A stretch of 64,000 bases of DNA from UBA4722 sp041690995 (GCA_041690995.1 JBEPVM010000003.1:1-64000), one strand, 5' to 3'; shown: positions 36,971 through 46,478, numbered from the stretch's first letter. The notes: generated by a model from the sequence alone, not told the origin. Made by a program: numbers and translations.

Positions 36971-37058
36971 CTCATAAACGTTTACTTATGATCTTATGTT
37001 TTTATATATTCTACCCTCTCAAAAAAAATTTTTCAGCTCATAAATGTTAATTTATGAG
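36971..37058. promoter_or_regulatory. Two related palindromic motifs upstream of the 324-residue membrane protein gene
   Basis: CTCATAAACGTTTACTTATGA (36971-36991, minus one base) and CTCATAAATGTTAATTTATGAG (37037-37058) share the pattern CTCATAAAyGTTwAyTTATGA. They lie 66 bp apart in the 264-base gap between two minus-strand genes. They may be operator sites. Otherwise the gap is AT-rich and shows no gene. Confidence 0.4.
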
Positions 37059-37097
37059 GTATATCTTTCTATTTTGTATATTGTATGGCCAAAAGGA

Positions 37098-37547
37098 TCA
37101 TTTCTCTTTGATAACAGATTCTAACCAATTTTTATGACGTCTTTCATCTTGTAAGCCGTTTTCTAGAACCGTCCTTGCTTCGTTCCAAACGTCTTGGCGG
37201 CCTAGCATACGTTCATAAGCGGTATTAGTATCTTCTTCATTTGTTAGCATAGCGGATAAAATAGCTTTGTCTCCCATAAGTCCAGCGAGCACCACTTTCC
37301 CTTTTGTTAGCCATTGCTTACTGTCAGGGCCAGTCGGAACTTCTTCATTATGGCTTCTTAATAACGATGATATTGCAACGATATGGTTCTGATGATCCAT
37401 TTTAAAATCATTTAATTTTGACTTAAATACATTATCTTTTATTCGATTAATAGCGGCTTCGTATGCTTCAATTGCATCGTAATCTAGTTCTAGTAGTTCT
37501 TGTAATGCTTTTTTAAACTCACTTTGCTTACCTACCAGTGTGCTCAT
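37098..37547 (-). CDS. PA2169-type ferritin-like four-helix protein (DUF2383)
   Basis: A 149-residue predicted four-helix bundle of the DUF2383/PA2169 family. Conserved acidic-His positions appear in LELDYDAIEAYEAA, FKMDHQNH, EEDTNTAYER and DERRHKNWLE, the spacing expected for a ferritin-like di-metal site. Family members are often stress-induced; the reaction is unknown. It follows the membrane gene at 37641-38573 on the same strand, with a hairpin in between. Confidence 0.82.
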   Translation of the reverse strand: MSTLVGKQSEFKKALQELLELDYDAIEAYEAAINRIKDNVFKSKLNDFKMDHQNHIVAISSLLRSHNEEVPTGPDSKQWLTKGKVVLAGLMGDKAILSAMLTNEEDTNTAYERMLGRQDVWNEARTVLENGLQDERRHKNWLESVIKEK

Positions 37548-37585
37548 AAAACCTCCTATAAATCCGATTTAAATTTTAAAATTCC

Positions 37586-37618
37586 AGGAGTTCTCGCTAA
37601 AACAGCGCGAGAACTCCT
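37586..37618 (-). terminator. Hairpin between the membrane gene and the DUF2383 gene
   Basis: AGGAGTTCTCGC (37586-37597) pairs perfectly with GCGAGAACTCCT (37607-37618), a 12-bp GC-rich stem with a 9-nt loop. On the minus strand it follows the 37641-38573 gene and is trailed by an A/T-rich stretch, so it is a likely terminator or partial attenuator. Confidence 0.65.
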
Positions 37619-37640
37619 TCCTCTTCCTCATTTAAAAATA

Positions 37641-38573
37641 TTATTTTCCTCCTCGGACCGCCCCTATCATTGCTGCGAAAAGGCTCGTTATAAATGCAAA
37701 TGCTGTTATGAGCGCAGCCATCCCTAAAGTATTGACTACTTTTTCTGTGCCCTTTGCTACTTTCTCTTTTTGTTCGTTAGCTGCCTGAATGACTTTCTCT
37801 TTTAATTCATCGTATTTATTTAACCAATTGCTTGCTATTTTCTCGGCTTGATCTTTATCAAATCCAGTTTTGGCTGTTAAAAAAGATAATGCTTTGTTTT
37901 TTGCTGTATCCTTTTCCTCACTGCTTTCTGCAGTCACTAAAGCAGTCACTATCTCTTCCAATTCTTTTTTAGCATCTTCCAGATTACCTGAATTGAGAGC
38001 CTCTTTTACTTTTGCGCGGTTGAAAATTTCTTCCGCTTTTTGTTTAATTTGATCTTGCGCCTGAGTTAGGTTAGGAAGTAAGCTTTGTACTTTTTCAGCT
38101 ACTCCCGGTGCTGTTTGAGCTATAGAGATGGCTCCTTGGCCTGCTAGGGCTAAGCTTTGTTTAGCCATATTCAGTGTATTATTAATGAAAGCGCCAGCCA
38201 TAGTGAAGGTAAAAAAGAAAGTGATTAATGTAGCAATTCCCCATGTCACAAAGCCATGCAGCGCATTCTTTAATGAGCAATTATGAAACGTAAGATTTCC
38301 AGTTACCAATCCTCCAAGAGACATGGCTACAACTCCGCTTAATAGTATCCATATAATAGGAATAAAAGCACTTATTGCTACACCTTGAGGATCAGCATTA
38401 AAACTAATAGCGCCAACACCTACTCCTAATAAATTAAAAGTCACTTGGCTCCCTAATCCCACAAGCACTCCAGCGAACACAGCGCTCCATGAAAATTTTT
38501 TCATCTCACCTCTACCGTTTAACTCTATATTTCTAATAGTAGATGAAGGAATAGCATTGTTAATGGTTGACAT
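37641..38573 (-). CDS. Hypothetical membrane protein with helical periplasmic or cytoplasmic insert
   Basis: A 310-residue protein with four N-terminal hydrophobic segments (about 26-50, 58-85, 105-130) and one at the C-terminus (about 285-308). Between them is a ~140-residue charged, helical segment rich in K, E and A (TQAQDQIKQKAEEIFNRAK onwards). The glycine-rich N-terminal part (FAGVLVGLGSQVTFNLLGVGVG) resembles small stress-related membrane proteins. ATG at 38573 follows AAGGAG. Probably linked to the DUF2383 gene downstream. No enzymatic motif is seen. Confidence 0.75.
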   Translation of the reverse strand: MSTINNAIPSSTIRNIELNGRGEMKKFSWSAVFAGVLVGLGSQVTFNLLGVGVGAISFNADPQGVAISAFIPIIWILLSGVVAMSLGGLVTGNLTFHNCSLKNALHGFVTWGIATLITFFFTFTMAGAFINNTLNMAKQSLALAGQGAISIAQTAPGVAEKVQSLLPNLTQAQDQIKQKAEEIFNRAKVKEALNSGNLEDAKKELEEIVTALVTAESSEEKDTAKNKALSFLTAKTGFDKDQAEKIASNWLNKYDELKEKVIQAANEQKEKVAKGTEKVVNTLGMAALITAFAFITSLFAAMIGAVRGGK

Positions 38574-38882
38574 AATGTTCTCCTTATAAACGAGCATGTT
38601 AAAATAGGGCTTATTTTATAAAAATTATCATTCATCGTACCAGGCTTTCCTTAATAGAAATTTATCTTGGCAGGCGACAAACAAATTTTTATTCGGAAGA
38701 AGTTTAGCATAAATATTCTTTATTTAAAATATATAATAGCGTATGCCTTCTTGATGAGGGATATTCATAGGAATTTAAGACATTTTCTACGTTATGAAAG
38801 GTCACATCCTAAGAGGTGATCGGTATATATCTCTAAGCCCTTTTTTAAATAAACACAAATTATTTTTAAAAATAATTCCTGC
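38574..38882. other. AT-rich gap without recognisable gene
   Basis: About 309 bases between the membrane gene and the decayed gene. Short open frames on the minus strand overlap this stretch but show no family pattern and no convincing start. The promoter of the minus-strand membrane gene should lie near 38590-38650. Confidence 0.5.
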
Positions 38883-39344
38883 TTATGATAAACGGGTAGT
38901 TGACAATAGAGCATTTTGAGCCTGGTTAGATTGCTGTATCTCACATGTAGCAGTTTTATAGTAGGTAAGCAAAATGGCAAAAGAAGTAAATAATAACATG
39001 TTAGCGCTGGTTTCATCAGCTTGGTGAGTTAATTTTAGTAATAGCCCCATCATGCCAATTCCGCTCGCTAATAAGAGAAAAGGCTTAAAAAATAAATGAG
39101 TATTCGTTTGAGAGAGATGCAGGCGCTGTTTTCTGGCAATAATGACAGGTAAATCTGCTGCAGTTAAAATATTGATGGTTTCTTTGTAGCGTTCAGGTAT
39201 TAAGTAATTTGTTCGAGATCCGAGTTATTTTTCCTCCAATCCTTTTTCAAGATTAATTTGTCCTTCCTCCTTGTGCAACCTATACGGAGAAATAATTTTA
39301 GGAACAAGTGGGCTGCTGATCAAGCTCGATGCGATATTTGCGAG
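38883..39344 (-). pseudogene. Decayed gene for a small two-span membrane protein
   Basis: On the minus strand one frame from 39224 to 38883 is open for 113 codons but lacks a start codon at its beginning. It encodes RTNYLIPERYKETINIL, a hydrophobic span around FFKPFLLLASGIGMMGLLL and a second around MLLFTSFAILLTYY. The same frame continues upstream across one TAA (39225-39227) into 39 more protein-like codons (PLVPKIISPYRLHKEEGQ) before another TAA at 39345. The simplest reading is a gene broken by a nonsense mutation and loss of its 5' end. It is not the shorter ATG frame at 38792-39016. Confidence 0.4.
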
Positions 39345-39396
39345 TTATCATGAATTTAAGTAGAGTTTTTTGATCTATATTGTTAACCCAATAAAT

Positions 39397-40590
39397 TCAA
39401 TTTTCCAGCCAATACTCAAGAGGTTGACTTAAGAATTTTTCTATCGTTAAACCTTGCCCACCCACTAATAATGATTTCTCTTTCTTGAATTTTTTACAGA
39501 AAGCAGTGATGCCTGGCAAAGCTGTTTTTCGATAATGACTTTTTATTTCTATAGGTAATATCTTATTTCCTGATTGAATAATAAAGTCTACTTCTGCATT
39601 CTGTTCTCGCCAATAAAATATTTTTATTGGGGTATTCAGGCTGCTATTAACGAGATAAGCGCCTATGGCAGATTCAGTCAGTCTATCCCAGTAGGTGGTG
39701 TCTGCCCGGGCTTTCTGGAATGTTCTTTGTTCTTGCGCTGAAATGAGGGCGGTATTTAACACTTGTAGTTTTGGACTCGAAGCGCGTTGTTGTAATGTAT
39801 GGCCTGCAAATTTCGGCAAGCCCGTGATGATATGGGCGCTGCTCAGTAACTGCAAGTAATGAGCCAGTGTTGTCGTATTGCCAGCATCATGGAGCTGGCA
39901 TAGCATTTTCTGATAAGATAATATCTGCCCCGAGTAGTGACACCCCAACTGAAATAATTGCCGTAATAATGCAGGTTTATTGATAGGATTTAATAAAAGA
40001 ATATCACGTGAAATAGTTGTTTCAATCAGTGAATCATTAATATAACGCATCCAGCGAGTTTCATCTTGAATTAATTCCGCAGCACCTGGATAACCACCGA
40101 AATAAATATATTGTTCTAATGTCCAATCAAATGCGGCTTGCATTTCGGTGAACCTCCAATGTGTAATCGGAATTTGTTCAAACCGACCCGCTAAACTTTC
40201 TTTGAGTCCATTTTGCATAAGCAAGGGTGTAGAGCCTAATAATACCACTTTCAGTGGAATTTTATTTTGGGTATCTTCATCCCATAAACGTTTAATTATT
40301 TCAGACCAATTATTTATTTTTTGTACTTCGTCAATAACTAACAGAATACTGTGATTAGCGTTTTTAGGGGCTTCAAGACGTGCGAGAGACCATTGTTGTT
40401 CTAACCAAAAACGATCTCGTAGAGTAGGTTCATCTGCAGAAATATAAAGCGAAGGTGCTTTGAGTTTATTAATCACTTGACGTATGAGGGTTGTTTTCCC
40501 AACCTGTCTTGGCCCCGTTAATACTTGAATAAAACGGCGCGGCTCAAGTAAACGGCGATATAGCGTTTCAAAAATTTCTCTTTTAAACAT
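39397..40590 (-). CDS. AAA+ ATPase with C-terminal DUF4143 domain (second copy)
   Basis: A 397-residue relative of the 1076-2257 product. Walker A is GPRQVGKT (26-33), Walker B LLVIDEVQK (D87, E88), and sensor-like LLGSTPLLMQ follows. The C-terminal part has NAEVDFIIQSG then PIEIKS, the nuclease-fold-like pair. The two proteins are clearly homologous but diverged, so they are not a recent duplication. ATG at 40590. Two palindromic sites lie just upstream (40613-40655). The function of the family is unsettled. Confidence 0.87.
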   Translation of the reverse strand: MFKREIFETLYRRLLEPRRFIQVLTGPRQVGKTTLIRQVINKLKAPSLYISADEPTLRDRFWLEQQWSLARLEAPKNANHSILLVIDEVQKINNWSEIIKRLWDEDTQNKIPLKVVLLGSTPLLMQNGLKESLAGRFEQIPITHWRFTEMQAAFDWTLEQYIYFGGYPGAAELIQDETRWMRYINDSLIETTISRDILLLNPINKPALLRQLFQLGCHYSGQILSYQKMLCQLHDAGNTTTLAHYLQLLSSAHIITGLPKFAGHTLQQRASSPKLQVLNTALISAQEQRTFQKARADTTYWDRLTESAIGAYLVNSSLNTPIKIFYWREQNAEVDFIIQSGNKILPIEIKSHYRKTALPGITAFCKKFKKEKSLLVGGQGLTIEKFLSQPLEYWLEN

Positions 40591-40612
40591 AGGCTTATCC
40601 CTATAATTATAA

Positions 40613-40655
40613 TTTACTCAATGCATTGAGTAAAATTGCTCACTACATTAAGTAA
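40613..40655. promoter_or_regulatory. Tandem palindromic operators upstream of the second DUF4143 ATPase
   Basis: A perfect 22-bp palindrome TTTACTCAATG/CATTGAGTAAA lies at 40613-40634. Its 20-bp core is repeated imperfectly (16 of 20 positions) at 40636-40655, exactly 22 bp downstream, two helical turns. This is a textbook arrangement for cooperative repressor binding over a promoter 23-65 bp upstream of the start codon. The binding protein is unknown. Confidence 0.6.
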
Positions 40656-40724
40656 TTTTACACGATATCCTGAGAAATAAAAATGGTTAAGAAAGGTTAT
40701 CGTCCTAAATGTTAAAGCTTGGTT

Positions 40725-41864
40725 TTACAAAGGCTTAATTAATTCAATTACCGAATCCGTTGCGCTTTTCCAATTTAACCGCGTGCTATATTCATTAAAT
40801 GCAGATAAAGAGAGTTGTTCATAGTTGGCATAGTTGCTCATGAGATTTATGATATAGTCGCAATAACGATTTACCAACGCATCTAAACCAAATGTCATGC
40901 CGTTAATGTTATCTCTTATAACGCTTGAAATACCTCCTACGTAAGATGAAAGACAGGGCAGACCAAACGCATTCGCTTCCGCAAAAACAATACCGAAGCA
41001 TTCAGCACGGGAAGGGACAAATAGAAAATGAGACTCCTGCAATAAACGGGTTATTTTTTCTACGCCTTCTGGTGTGCGTTTTGAAATAAAGCCATGGCAT
41101 TTAATATAATCAGGAATCTCTATATTTTCAGGCGGATAACAACCTATGAAATTTAATTCAACGGCTTGACCTGCTTTATGTAACGCTTTAGTGACATTAA
41201 AAACAATATCACCCCCTTTACGTTCCCAATGTTTGCCTATAAATAATAATTTTAAAATATTTTTTGAGCGAGATTTTATGATTTCATGAACTTGTTCGAG
41301 TGTATGGTGACATTGAATGTTAGCACCAAAAGGAACAACTTTTACTTTTTCTTTTGCGATGCCATAAATTTCTAACGCTGTGCGCGCTGCCCAATCAGAA
41401 GAAAAAATAGCGAATGTGCAACGTGATAAACATTCTTGCGTGATAATATTGCCTTGTTGAATAGAATTCGCAGAATGGTTAGAAAAGCTAGTATAAAAAC
41501 CGAGTAAACCCGCATAAAGCGCATCTGTCCATAGGATAATAGGTTTCTGACTATCAAGATAGGTAATAGGGTTGATGAGAGGCGAAATAATGGCATCGAC
41601 ATCGAGTTTTTCTAATTTCTTTGCGACTTGCTGCGAATAATGTTTAGCAACGAATGTATTGAATCGAGGACTTTCTCGTTGACCACAGGTTATTTTTTTC
41701 CAGAATTGTTTAAGTTTAAAATAAGGCGGTAATTGACGTTTTAGGTTACCAATGCGTTCTATATCTATGCCTTGTTCCGAAAAAGCATTTGCCATATAAA
41801 AAGGCGTGCCAGACCAATTGCTAATATCAGTCGAATCAAAGGTGGTTACAAATCCGAGTTTCAT
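40725..41864 (-). CDS. GT4-family glycosyltransferase
   Basis: A 379-residue GT-B glycosyltransferase of family 4. The N-terminus MKLGFVTTFDSTDISNWSGTPFYM is an acceptor-domain start; the donor site contains SRAECFGIVFAEANAFGLP (E-x7-E motif) and KLLFIGKHWERKGGD. The ATG at 41864 follows AAGGAA and overlaps the upstream gene by 4 nt. It probably builds a surface polysaccharide or lipopolysaccharide together with the neighbouring transferase, galU and udg; sugar specificity cannot be read. Confidence 0.9.
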   Translation of the reverse strand: MKLGFVTTFDSTDISNWSGTPFYMANAFSEQGIDIERIGNLKRQLPPYFKLKQFWKKITCGQRESPRFNTFVAKHYSQQVAKKLEKLDVDAIISPLINPITYLDSQKPIILWTDALYAGLLGFYTSFSNHSANSIQQGNIITQECLSRCTFAIFSSDWAARTALEIYGIAKEKVKVVPFGANIQCHHTLEQVHEIIKSRSKNILKLLFIGKHWERKGGDIVFNVTKALHKAGQAVELNFIGCYPPENIEIPDYIKCHGFISKRTPEGVEKITRLLQESHFLFVPSRAECFGIVFAEANAFGLPCLSSYVGGISSVIRDNINGMTFGLDALVNRYCDYIINLMSNYANYEQLSLSAFNEYSTRLNWKSATDSVIELIKPL

Positions 41865-42991
41865 GAAAGTTCCTTGATAGAAGGCAGTTGCCAAAAAAGA
41901 GTATTAAAACGAGAAATAGAAAAATGTTCTGCGGTGCGCTGAAAGCCTTTATCACGCCATTTTGTTAATTCAGTTTCAGACGCGTGATAAAATGCCAGCA
42001 TCTTATCACCAAGCTGGTGAGGGTTTCTTGCATCAATCAAGATGCCTGAATCGCCAACCACCTCAGGAATACCATGCGTTTTAGTGGCAATAATAGGTAC
42101 TTTTGCAATCATTGCTTCCAATAGAACTCGCCCAAATGCCTCTTTAACAGATGTTAGAATAAATACATCAAATGCTTTTAGTAAACCAAAACCCTGATCA
42201 ATATAACCCGTTAAAATAATATTTTTTTCTAAATCAAGCGTTTTGATGTGTTGTCGCAAATTTCCTTCAAGTATACCATCACCTATGATAACGAGTTTAG
42301 CGTTAGGGCATTGTGCTTTGATCAATGCAAATCCATTGATTAATGTGTGTTGATCTTTCGCTTTAACCAAGCGCCCCAAGGTGCCAAATACAAAATGATT
42401 TTCCGCTAAATTTAATTTCTCTCTCGCGACATTGCGTGTTAAAAAAAGAGGTTCAGTGAGTGTAATATCAATCATATTATAAAGCGTAATCACACGCTCA
42501 GCAGGCACTCCCCAAATAGTGCGGCGTATATCATCTCTTACTGCGTCTGAGACACCCGCAAAAAACATATTTTTTTGTATTAAAGCGGCAATGACCAATC
42601 GTCTAACAATACTTTTTAACGTATTAAATTCATGCATTACAAAAAATAGCGCGGGTATTTTAGAAAATCGAGCGACCCAAAGCATAATATAACTGGGCTT
42701 ATACCGATGACATATAACAATATGGAATTTTTTTTCGTGTTGGAATGCCAGCATTTTTTTAATAGCGACTATTTTTAAGCCCCGCGTTGTGCGCTTGGAC
42801 GAGTTAAAAAAATAGATAGATTTTGCTAAATGTCTTTTTTTGATTTTTTCATCAGGCGCACCTGTTAAATAAGCAACAGTTACTTCATATTTTAAGGGAT
42901 CAAATAACTTCGTATATTGATTACTAATATCAATAAATTGGGTAGCATAGCCATGGCCAAAAATAAGAATATTTTTACGCATTTCGCCCAT
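41861..42991 (-). CDS. GT4-family glycosyltransferase
   Basis: A 376-residue GT4 enzyme. The C-terminal donor half has FGTLGRLVKAKDQHTLI, VIIGDG and SVKEAFGRVLLEAM, with the E-x7-E motif, then PEVVGDSGILID. The N-terminal half is FGHGYATQFIDISNQ. Overlaps the downstream transferase by ATGA, so the two form an operon divergent from galU. The ATG at 42991 is used here; another ATG lies three codons in. Confidence 0.9.
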   Translation of the reverse strand: MGEMRKNILIFGHGYATQFIDISNQYTKLFDPLKYEVTVAYLTGAPDEKIKKRHLAKSIYFFNSSKRTTRGLKIVAIKKMLAFQHEKKFHIVICHRYKPSYIMLWVARFSKIPALFFVMHEFNTLKSIVRRLVIAALIQKNMFFAGVSDAVRDDIRRTIWGVPAERVITLYNMIDITLTEPLFLTRNVAREKLNLAENHFVFGTLGRLVKAKDQHTLINGFALIKAQCPNAKLVIIGDGILEGNLRQHIKTLDLEKNIILTGYIDQGFGLLKAFDVFILTSVKEAFGRVLLEAMIAKVPIIATKTHGIPEVVGDSGILIDARNPHQLGDKMLAFYHASETELTKWRDKGFQRTAEHFSISRFNTLFWQLPSIKELS

Positions 42992-43069
42992 ATTTTTGTG
43001 CCTGTAACAGAATTCTATGCTAACATCCGATAATTCGCGAATTATAAGATATTGTTGGACATAAAGTAT

Positions 43070-43948
43070 ATGAAAATTACTAAAGCTATTTTCCCCGTTG
43101 CTGGGTTAGGAACCCGATTTCTGCCTGCGACCAAGGCAAATCCTAAAGAAATGATGCCCATCGTTGATAAGCCTTTGATTCAATACGCTGTAGAAGATGC
43201 TTTGGCGGCGGGTATTACAGAATTAATCTTCGTGACCAGTAGCAGCAAGCGGGCTATTGAAGATCATTTTGATTCTAACTTTGAGCTTGAATCTAACTTG
43301 CTGGAAAGAGGCAAGCAGGATTTACTTGATATTGTGCAAGGTATTTTGCCTTCAGGTGTCTCCTGTGCCTATATCCGTCAAAAATCACCCCAAGGATTAG
43401 GACATGCAGTGCTTTGCGCCAGGCAATTATTATCTAACGAACCTTTCGCTGTTTTATTGGCAGATGATTTAATTGATGGGGGCAAGCAATCCTGCTTGCA
43501 GCAAATGGTGGAAATATTCCAAAAAACACAGACGAGTGTGATAGCAGTTGAAAAAATTGCTGAGCAGGATACTAAAAAATATGGGGTTGTTGATGTGGAA
43601 TCTACCGATCATTCAGTGACTCGTATTCGTGGCATTATAGAAAAACCAGAACCTGAAAATGCGCCTTCTAATTTAGGCGTTGTAGGCCGTTATATTTTAA
43701 CCCCTGCGATTTTTGATCTTTTAGAAAATACGCCTCAAGGCTCAGGCGGTGAAATCCAATTAACAGATGGGATTGCGAAATTATTAAGAAAAGAAGCTGT
43801 CATGGCCTATCAATTTCAAGGTAAGCGCTATGATTGTGGTACCAAGTTAGGTTATTTGGAAGCCACTATGGCGTATGCGCTGAAGCACCCTGAAGTGGAA
43901 GCAGATTTTCGGTTATTGTTAAAAGAGTTTGCTGAATGCGCTGTTTAA
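43070..43948 (+). CDS. galU: UTP-glucose-1-phosphate uridylyltransferase
   Basis: Makes UDP-glucose for surface glycans. The 292-residue protein begins MKITKAIFPVAGLGTRFLPATK, the nucleotidyltransferase signature, followed by KEMMPIVDKPLIQYAVEDA and GRYILTPAIFDLL. ATG at 43070. It ends by overlapping the next gene by 13 nt. Together with udg it supplies UDP-glucuronate. Confidence 0.96.
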   Translation: MKITKAIFPVAGLGTRFLPATKANPKEMMPIVDKPLIQYAVEDALAAGITELIFVTSSSKRAIEDHFDSNFELESNLLERGKQDLLDIVQGILPSGVSCAYIRQKSPQGLGHAVLCARQLLSNEPFAVLLADDLIDGGKQSCLQQMVEIFQKTQTSVIAVEKIAEQDTKKYGVVDVESTDHSVTRIRGIIEKPEPENAPSNLGVVGRYILTPAIFDLLENTPQGSGGEIQLTDGIAKLLRKEAVMAYQFQGKRYDCGTKLGYLEATMAYALKHPEVEADFRLLLKEFAECAV

Positions 43949-45150
43949 CAGTACCCCATTATTTCTTGTATTCTATTGCAGCGATATTCAGCGTTCTGTG
44001 TTCTGTCTGGGTGAGTAGCCATGCATTGATTAATCCCGATGGGATTTGCTATTTAAAAAGCGCAGCCGCCATGAAAAATGGTATTCATTTTGCGATGAGT
44101 GTATGTGATCAGGCAAAGTGGCCATTATACGCCTGGTTAATCGCGAAGTTAGTGAGCCTGACGCAATTATCGTATGTGCATGCTGCTTATACGTTGGATG
44201 GTTTTTTCTCGTTATTGACTGTTTTATTTTTTATGAAGATTTTGTCCTTTTTAGTTCTCTCTTCAGACCGAGCGTCATTGCAAATTCGCTCATCTTGTAT
44301 TTTATCGTTAGGGGCTTTGGTGATATTACTCGCGCATGAATTTAATGCCGTGAAAGCGTATATTATTCGTGACCATGGTTTTTGGGCATTTTATTTATTC
44401 TCTATTTTAGCGTTACTGTATTATTTTCGTGAACGGCAATGGCGATATGCGTTTGCCTGGAGCGTAAGCAGTGTTATTGCAACATTATTTCGTATTGAAG
44501 GAGCGATTTTTTTGCTCGTCATTCCATGGATCGCGTGGCTTGAGATGAATGTCCCCCTCATGACTCGCTTCAAAACTTTTTTTCAATTAAATATGCTCAT
44601 TATAATAGCCAGTATTTTTGCCTGCGGAGCATTTTTAGTTTATCAACCTCATTTAAGTGGGCGTTTATCTGAGTTGCAATTCCAGCTATTACATGGCCTC
44701 ATGGTACTTCAGCAAAATTTCCAACTAAAGTCAGCAGGCTTGGCACACGCTGTATTAAGTGAATATAGTGCGCATGATGCAACGCGTATATTATTTATTA
44801 CGCTCATCGTATGGTATGTTTATAGCGTGATCATTAATTTATCGCTGACTTATAGCGTATTATTAGTCTATACGTGGGCTAAAAAATTAATCGCGACAAC
44901 TTATACAACGCGATTAGTGTTGTGGAGTTATGTACTTCTTAACGTACTCGTGACTATTATATTCCTAGGGCAAAATATGTTTCTTTCCAAGCGCTATTTA
45001 CTCGCTTTATCATTGACATTAATGCTATGGATTCCTTTTGCGTTATATGATTTTTTACGGCAATGGTCTCAGCGAAAATGGCCTTTCTTATTAGCGACAC
45101 TCTTTATTTTAATTGCGTTTTTAGTGCAGATGTACAGGAGATTGCTTTGA
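43936..45150 (+). CDS. Multi-pass membrane protein, GT-C glycosyltransferase-like
   Basis: A 404-residue integral membrane protein with about 9-11 hydrophobic spans. The first loop has INPDGICYLKSAAAM, the acidic-residue loop typical of polyprenyl-phosphate-sugar (GT-C) transferases, and a later RIEGAIFLL segment. It overlaps galU by 13 nt and ends in a TTGA junction with the UDP-glucose dehydrogenase gene, so it belongs to the same operon. It probably adds a sugar to a lipid-linked or cell-surface acceptor. The exact family was not established. Confidence 0.75.
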   Translation: MRCLTVPHYFLYSIAAIFSVLCSVWVSSHALINPDGICYLKSAAAMKNGIHFAMSVCDQAKWPLYAWLIAKLVSLTQLSYVHAAYTLDGFFSLLTVLFFMKILSFLVLSSDRASLQIRSSCILSLGALVILLAHEFNAVKAYIIRDHGFWAFYLFSILALLYYFRERQWRYAFAWSVSSVIATLFRIEGAIFLLVIPWIAWLEMNVPLMTRFKTFFQLNMLIIIASIFACGAFLVYQPHLSGRLSELQFQLLHGLMVLQQNFQLKSAGLAHAVLSEYSAHDATRILFITLIVWYVYSVIINLSLTYSVLLVYTWAKKLIATTYTTRLVLWSYVLLNVLVTIIFLGQNMFLSKRYLLALSLTLMLWIPFALYDFLRQWSQRKWPFLLATLFILIAFLVQMYRRLL

Positions 45151-46478
45151 ATATTACAGTGATTGGCACAGGTTACGTAGGGTTAGTTACAGGCGCATGT
45201 TTTGCTGATTTAGGTAATCAAGTAGTGTGTGTGGATGTCAACCAGGAAAAAATTGCGAATCTTAACCAAGGTATTTTACCTATTTATGAGCCTGGTCTTG
45301 AAGCGATGGTTGCCTTAAACAAGACAGAAGGGCGTTTGCATTTTGTGACATCTTTGCAAGAAATTACGGCAGAACCGCAAGTGATTTTTATCGCTGTCGG
45401 TACCCCGAGCGATAAAGATGGATCAGCAAATATGCAATATGTATTAGAAGCTGCGCGTGCTATTGGTGCTTGCATTAAAAATGATTGTATTGTAGTGGGC
45501 AAGTCAACAGTTCCTGTCGGTGTAGCAGATCAAGTCAAAAATACCATTCAATCAGAATTCACTAAACGTCATGTATCTGTTCAATTTGATATAGTGAGTA
45601 ATCCTGAATTTTTACGCGAAGGTGCAGCCATTCAGGATTTCATGCAGCCTGACCGTATTATTATTGGAGCGGCATCAGAAAAAGCAAAAGCAGTCATGCT
45701 AGAGTTATACACACCTATTTTACGTCATCCTGAAAAAATATATTTCATGAGTGTGAAAGATGCGGAAATGACAAAATACGTTGCAAATGCGATGTTGGCA
45801 ACTAAAATCTCTTTTATGAATGAAATGGCCGTGCTATGTGAGCGTATGCAAGTGGATGTCGAGAATGTACGATTAGGCATTGGTTCTGATTCTCGAATCG
45901 GCCATTTATTTATTAATCCAGGCTGCGGCTATGGAGGTTCTTGTTTTCCGAAAGATGTGAAAGCGCTGATTAAAATGGCAGAAAACAATGGCATTGAACC
46001 TTGGGTGCTGCGCGCAGTGGAGCAACGCAATGTTCATCAAAAACAACTATTACCTCATAAAATCATCCAATTATTTGGAGAGGATCTCTCAGGTAAAATA
46101 ATAGGCGTCTGGGGTTTGTCTTTTAAACCAGGGACAGATGATATGCGAGAAGCTTCTTCTTTGGTTTTGTTGGAGCACCTCATTGCACGGAATGCACGTG
46201 TACAAGCGTATGATCCTGTCGCCATGCCTGCAGCACGTAAGATAGTACCCGCAGAGTGGCTACAAGAAGGTAACTTACAATTGATGGAGCATCAATATGA
46301 CGCAGTTCATCAGGCAGATGCTTTGGTGTTAGTGACAGAGTGGAAGACATTTTGCTATCCTGATTTGGAAATCATGAAAAAAATCATGCGATTACCTATT
46401 GTCTTAGATGGTCGCAACCAATATGATCCCATGCATATGAAAGACGCGGGATTTGAGTATTACGGCGTAGGCCGATAA
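45147..46478 (+). CDS. udg: UDP-glucose 6-dehydrogenase
   Basis: Oxidises UDP-glucose to UDP-glucuronate with two NAD+. The 443-residue protein begins NITVIGTGYVGLVTGACFADLG (Rossmann NAD site). The catalytic cysteine is in GCGYGGSCFPKD, and the C-terminal UDP-binding domain has WGLSFKPGTDDMREA. The start is TTG at 45147, 7 nt after CAGGAG; no ATG fits, and this TTG overlaps the stop of the preceding gene (TTGA). Confidence 0.95.
   Translation: MNITVIGTGYVGLVTGACFADLGNQVVCVDVNQEKIANLNQGILPIYEPGLEAMVALNKTEGRLHFVTSLQEITAEPQVIFIAVGTPSDKDGSANMQYVLEAARAIGACIKNDCIVVGKSTVPVGVADQVKNTIQSEFTKRHVSVQFDIVSNPEFLREGAAIQDFMQPDRIIIGAASEKAKAVMLELYTPILRHPEKIYFMSVKDAEMTKYVANAMLATKISFMNEMAVLCERMQVDVENVRLGIGSDSRIGHLFINPGCGYGGSCFPKDVKALIKMAENNGIEPWVLRAVEQRNVHQKQLLPHKIIQLFGEDLSGKIIGVWGLSFKPGTDDMREASSLVLLEHLIARNARVQAYDPVAMPAARKIVPAEWLQEGNLQLMEHQYDAVHQADALVLVTEWKTFCYPDLEIMKKIMRLPIVLDGRNQYDPMHMKDAGFEYYGVGR

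Noticed and set aside
38792..39016. Minus-strand ATG frame of 74 codons
   Set aside because: It lies in a different frame from the longer, more protein-like decayed gene at 38883-39344, and has no good ribosome site.
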